NCBI GenBank assembly: GCA_018902545.1
Contig: JAHIQM010000015.1
Span: forward strand, 62,001 to 126,000
Length of the DNA: 64,000 bases
Reading direction: 5' to 3'
Source of the DNA: Pseudomonadota bacterium
GTDB taxonomy: Bacteria; Desulfobacterota; Desulfovibrionia; Desulfovibrionales; Desulfomicrobiaceae
Shown here: positions 61,415 to 64,000 of the stretch, one piece after another
How positions within the stretch are numbered: the stretch's first letter is position 1
How the letters are laid out: each line of letters begins with the position of its first letter
Position numbers and translations under genes: made by a program
The notes under the pieces: model-generated
The model's input: only the letters and a program-made list of their open reading frames with translations
The model's database searches: none
What the model was told of the DNA's origin: nothing

Positions 61415-62305
61415 ATGCTCAACTACAAACAACTCTTCTATTTCTGGAACGTGGCCACGGCGGGTGGCATCAGACGTGCGGCCGAGCGTATGCACCTGAC
61501 GCCGCAGACGCTCAGCGGCCAGATCGGCGAACTGGAGCGGGACCTGGGCGTCAAGCTCTTCGTGCGCGCGGGACGGCGGCTCGAAATCACCGAGGCGGGC
61601 AAGCTCGCCCTGGCCCGCGCCGACGAAATCTTCCAGATCGGCAACGAGCTGACCGAAACGCTCCAAACCTCCCCGCCCGAAGAAGCCTTGCCCTTCCGCG
61701 TCGGTCTGGCAGATTCGGTACCCAAATCCATCGCCTTCCGTCTCCTGGCTCCGGCCTTCAAGCTTCCCACTCCCATCCGGCTCTTCTGTCACCGGGACAA
61801 GCTGGAAAACCTGTTTGCCGAATTGGCCATTCACAAGCTCGAACTTGTCATCGCCGACCGGCAGTTGCCTGCCGGGCTAGGGGTAAAGGCCTTCAACCAT
61901 CCTCTGGGCCGCTGTTCGATCACGTTTTTCGGGGTACCGGACCTTGCCCGGCGCTACCGGCCGGATTTTCCGCACTCCCTGGAAGGGGCGCCCATGCTCA
62001 TGCCAACGGGAAGCGCGCGCGGCGTTCTCGACCGGTGGTTTGCCGAGCACGGGATCCATCCGCATGTGGTGGGCGAGTTCGACGACACGGCGCTCTTAAA
62101 AACCTTCGGCCAGGCTGGCCTTGGGCTCTTTCCGGCACCAAGCGTGATGAAGGAGGAGGTCCGCCGCTTATACGACGTGGACCTGGTGGGGGAAGCGGGA
62201 GATGTAGATGTGCGCTATTTCGCAATTTCTGCGGAAAGACGCCTCACGCATCCGGCCGTCATGGCCGTAAGCGAGCACGCGCGGCAGAATCTCTTCGTCG
62301 GCTGA
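61415..62305 (+). CDS. NhaR-like LysR family regulator
   Basis: 296 residues: LysR helix-turn-helix LNYKQLFYFWNVATAGGIRR, AAERMHLTPQTLSGQIGELE, LGVKLFVRAGRRLEITEAGK. The rest resembles E. coli NhaR: KLENLFAELAIHKLELVIAD, GEFDDTALLKTFGQAGLGLF, HPAVMAVSEHARQNLF. NhaR senses sodium and activates nhaA. Divergence from the Na+/bicarbonate transporter suggests it controls that operon. The gap contains AT-rich stretches (TTAATGGATTAAT) that could be LysR boxes but were not matched to a consensus. Confidence 0.88.
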   Translation: MLNYKQLFYFWNVATAGGIRRAAERMHLTPQTLSGQIGELERDLGVKLFVRAGRRLEITEAGKLALARADEIFQIGNELTETLQTSPPEEALPFRVGLADSVPKSIAFRLLAPAFKLPTPIRLFCHRDKLENLFAELAIHKLELVIADRQLPAGLGVKAFNHPLGRCSITFFGVPDLARRYRPDFPHSLEGAPMLMPTGSARGVLDRWFAEHGIHPHVVGEFDDTALLKTFGQAGLGLFPAPSVMKEEVRRLYDVDLVGEAGDVDVRYFAISAERRLTHPAVMAVSEHARQNLFVG

Positions 62306-62367
62306 GCCCCCAGCCCCGCAATCCAAGGGGTCTTGGATCGCGGTGCTGCGGAGTCAGGGGCTGACAC

Positions 62368-62390
62368 CGAGGATGCGCGGGGCATCCTCG
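62368..62390. terminator. Hairpin between convergent nhaR-like and TPR lipoprotein genes
   Basis: CGAGGATGC (62368-62376) pairs with GCATCCTCG (62382-62390) around a 5-nt loop. No T-run follows on either side, so it may be a Rho-assisted terminator or mRNA 3' stabiliser. Confidence 0.45.
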
Positions 62391-62395
62391 GGGCG

Positions 62396-63160
62396 TCACT
62401 GCAGGAAGTCCAGGTAGTCGCGGGCCACTTTGGCTTCAGAGGAATTGGGGTATTGTTTGACGATGCGGTCGAAAAGCACTGCCGCCTCGGCCGTCTTGCC
62501 CATGCGCATCTTGTGTTCAGCCAGCGCAAGGATGGTGGGGGTGCTGTTCATGTCCGCCTCCAGGCCGCTCCGCAGCACCGCTTCGGCGTCTTCGAGGCGA
62601 TTCTGCGCCACGAAGGAGTCGGAGAGGAGCTTGTACGCCGGAATATACAGCCAGTTGCGGGCCAGCGCCTTGCGCCCGAACTCCTCGGCCTCCTTGACCC
62701 GTCCCTGGCGCAGCAGCAACACGCCCAGATTGTAGGCCGAGAACTCCGGAGTGACGTAAGTCAGGATGCTGAACGCCTTGCGGTATGCGGCCTCCGCGTC
62801 CTTGTCCCGTCCCAGTGCTTCCTCGATCTTGCCAAGATTGTTCCAGGCCTCGCCGAAGTCATCATCGATTTCTACGGCCCGGACAAAGCCTTCCCGGGAC
62901 TCTTCAAGCTCCTGCAGACCAAGATAGATCATGCCTGAATCAAAATGAAAGCGGGACATGTGCTTGGCCGCAGCCTCCACTTTCAGGAGCTCCTGCAGGG
63001 CCAGCTGGTACTGGTTGTTGTTGATGTGCGACTCGACCAGGTTGAGTCGCAAGTCCACTTCCTTGGAGCCCATGTTCGAAGACCCGCCCCTGGAGGCGCC
63101 CTTGGCACCGCAGCCAGCCAGGGCAAGACATAAAACAAGTACAAACGCGCATGTTCTCAT
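62396..63160 (-). CDS. TPR-repeat lipoprotein (PilF/PilW-like)
   Basis: 254 residues: lipoprotein signal MRTCAFVLVLCLALAGCGAK with lipobox LAGC (Cys17), a short Gly/Ser linker, then six or so TPR units (NNQYQLALQELLKVEAAAKH; LEESREGFVRAVEIDDDFGE; EAWNNLGKIEEALGRDKDAE; KTAEAAVLFDRIVKQYPNSS). PilF/PilW, the type IV pilus secretin pilotin, has the same layout. Gly at +2 allows outer-membrane sorting. The unrelated GspE/PilB-like ATPase at 6460 is far away, so pilus function is only suggestive. The ATG at 63160 is set by the signal. Confidence 0.82.
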   Translation of the reverse strand: MRTCAFVLVLCLALAGCGAKGASRGGSSNMGSKEVDLRLNLVESHINNNQYQLALQELLKVEAAAKHMSRFHFDSGMIYLGLQELEESREGFVRAVEIDDDFGEAWNNLGKIEEALGRDKDAEAAYRKAFSILTYVTPEFSAYNLGVLLLRQGRVKEAEEFGRKALARNWLYIPAYKLLSDSFVAQNRLEDAEAVLRSGLEADMNSTPTILALAEHKMRMGKTAEAAVLFDRIVKQYPNSSEAKVARDYLDFLQ

Positions 63161-63198
63161 GTCCGTGTTCCTTGTCGGCCCCCGCAAGGGGGCGTTCA

Positions 63199-64000
63199 TT
63201 AGATGACCTTGTTCAGGGAGTACTCGATGATGGCCTGCGCTCCCACGGTCTGCAGCTTCGGCACCAGATCGCGGACCTGACAGATCTCGACCACCGTCTC
63301 GATGGACAGCCAGTCGGAATTGTGCAGATGGGCGATGGTCGGGGAGTTCATGCTCGGCAGAAGCGCCATGACCTTGTCCACGACATCGGCCGGAGCATTC
63401 ATTTTCAGAGCCACCAGCTTGTCGGCCCGCAGCGCCCCCTGCAGGAGGGTGTTCATGTTCTCGATCTTGGCCCGCTTCCATGGGTCCTTCCAGGACTCCT
63501 TGTTGGCGATGAGCTGGGTGTTGGTCTGCAGCAGCTCGGCGATGATACGCAGGCCGTGGGCCTTGATGGTCGTGCCAGTCTCGGTGATCTCGACGATGGC
63601 GTCCACCAGCCCTTCAACAACCTTGGCCTCGGTGGCACCCCAGGAATATTCCACCTCGACGGGAATTCCCGCTTCTTCGAAATAACGTTTGGTGAAGCTC
63701 AAAAATTCCGTGGCAATCTTCTTCCCGGCCAAGTCCTCAGGCCGCTTGTACGGAGAGTCACCGGCCACGGCCAGCACCCACTTGGCCGGACGATTGCTGG
63801 CCTTGGAATAGACCAGGTCGTCCACGATGACGACGTCCGACTGGTTCTCAAGGATCCAGTCCTTGCCCGTCAGTCCGGCGTCGAGCAGACCGTTTTCCAC
63901 GTAGCGAGCCATTTCCTGGGCCCGGCACAGGGAGCAGGTCAGTTCAGGGTCGTTTATTTCCGGGAAGTAGTTCCGGTGGTGCGAGGTCACCTTCCAGCCA
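63199..64000 (-). CDS. hisG: ATP phosphoribosyltransferase HisG, long form (5' end cut off)
   Basis: About 267 residues are visible, missing the N-terminus. Motifs include [55 protein letters not shown] and the PRPP loop [17 protein letters not shown]. The C-terminal about 75 residues ([20 protein letters not shown]) form the ACT-like regulatory domain of long-form HisG, which gives histidine feedback inhibition. It catalyses the first step of histidine synthesis. It reads continuously to the window end. It sits 39 bp upstream of the TPR lipoprotein gene. Confidence 0.93.
   Translation of the reverse strand, partial: GWKVTSHHRNYFPEINDPELTCSLCRAQEMARYVENGLLDAGLTGKDWILENQSDVVIVDDLVYSKASNRPAKWVLAVAGDSPYKRPEDLAGKKIATEFLSFTKRYFEEAGIPVEVEYSWGATEAKVVEGLVDAIVEITETGTTIKAHGLRIIAELLQTNTQLIANKESWKDPWKRAKIENMNTLLQGALRADKLVALKMNAPADVVDKVMALLPSMNSPTIAHLHNSDWLSIETVVEICQVRDLVPKLQTVGAQAIIEYSLNKVI

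Noticed and set aside
1..64000. tRNA, rRNA, CRISPR array, prophage or IS element
   Set aside because: No T-loop/acceptor pattern, no regularly spaced repeats, no integrase or transposase frame was found on either strand by eye.

Overview
The window looks like chromosomal DNA of a GC-rich, Gram-negative, anaerobic, motile deltaproteobacterium, most likely a sulfate reducer of the Desulfovibrionales, with Desulfomicrobium a reasonable guess. The evidence is gene content: quinol:fumarate reductase next to two-subunit fumarase and malic enzyme, an indolepyruvate:ferredoxin oxidoreductase, heptose (LPS) genes, lipoproteins, and sigma-54-type promoters on flagellar and ammonium genes. No 16S gene or unique marker is present, so the genus is inference. 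There is no prophage, CRISPR array, rRNA or recognisable tRNA; this is mostly housekeeping DNA with a few repeat-bearing intergenic gaps.

Layout. 0-6.5 kb: flagellar basal-body/export operon flgBC-fliEFGHI behind a good -24/-12 promoter. 6.5-12 kb: GspE/PilB-type ATPase, heptose-1-P adenylyltransferase, two small genes of unknown function, coaBC, another unknown. 12-16.2 kb: sugar epimerase, parA, parB and heptose-7-P kinase, with parS-like sites scattered over 10.1-15.6 kb. 16.2-18.4 kb: a degenerate nuclease-fold protein and an unusual diadenylate-cyclase-like protein. 18.4-24.9 kb: nitrogen block, with amtB-glnB-glnD reading left and a second amtB-glnK pair reading right, each behind its own sigma-54 promoter.

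24.9-32.4 kb: MocR regulator, a repeat-rich gap, azlCD, an aminotransferase, an rRNA methyltransferase, a TonB-like protein and a membrane protein. 32.4-38.7 kb: C4-dicarboxylate cluster frdCAB-fumarase alpha/beta-malic enzyme, which together could disproportionate fumarate. 38.9-45.3 kb: copper ATPase, HDOD protein, GyrI-like protein, secretin-N-domain protein, alanine dehydrogenase. 45.7-49.8 kb: two metal-type ABC systems (FetAB-like; DUF2318 plus MacB-like permease and ATPase). 49.8-64 kb: nitroreductase, uracil-DNA glycosylase family, LysE exporter, M16 protease, fused IorAB, an acidic orphan, purEK, an SbtA/SbtB bicarbonate transporter pair with a divergent NhaR-like regulator, a TPR lipoprotein and hisG (cut by the window end).

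The least explained structure is a pair of dispersed palindromic elements (26705-26886 and, inverted, 33825-33999). Each has a conserved core and a 13-bp inner stem with compensatory changes, enclosed by a 34-36-bp outer stem whose sequence is completely different in the two copies although each stem pairs with itself. This is the best candidate for something undescribed. All coordinates, motifs and repeats were read by eye; no database search was possible.
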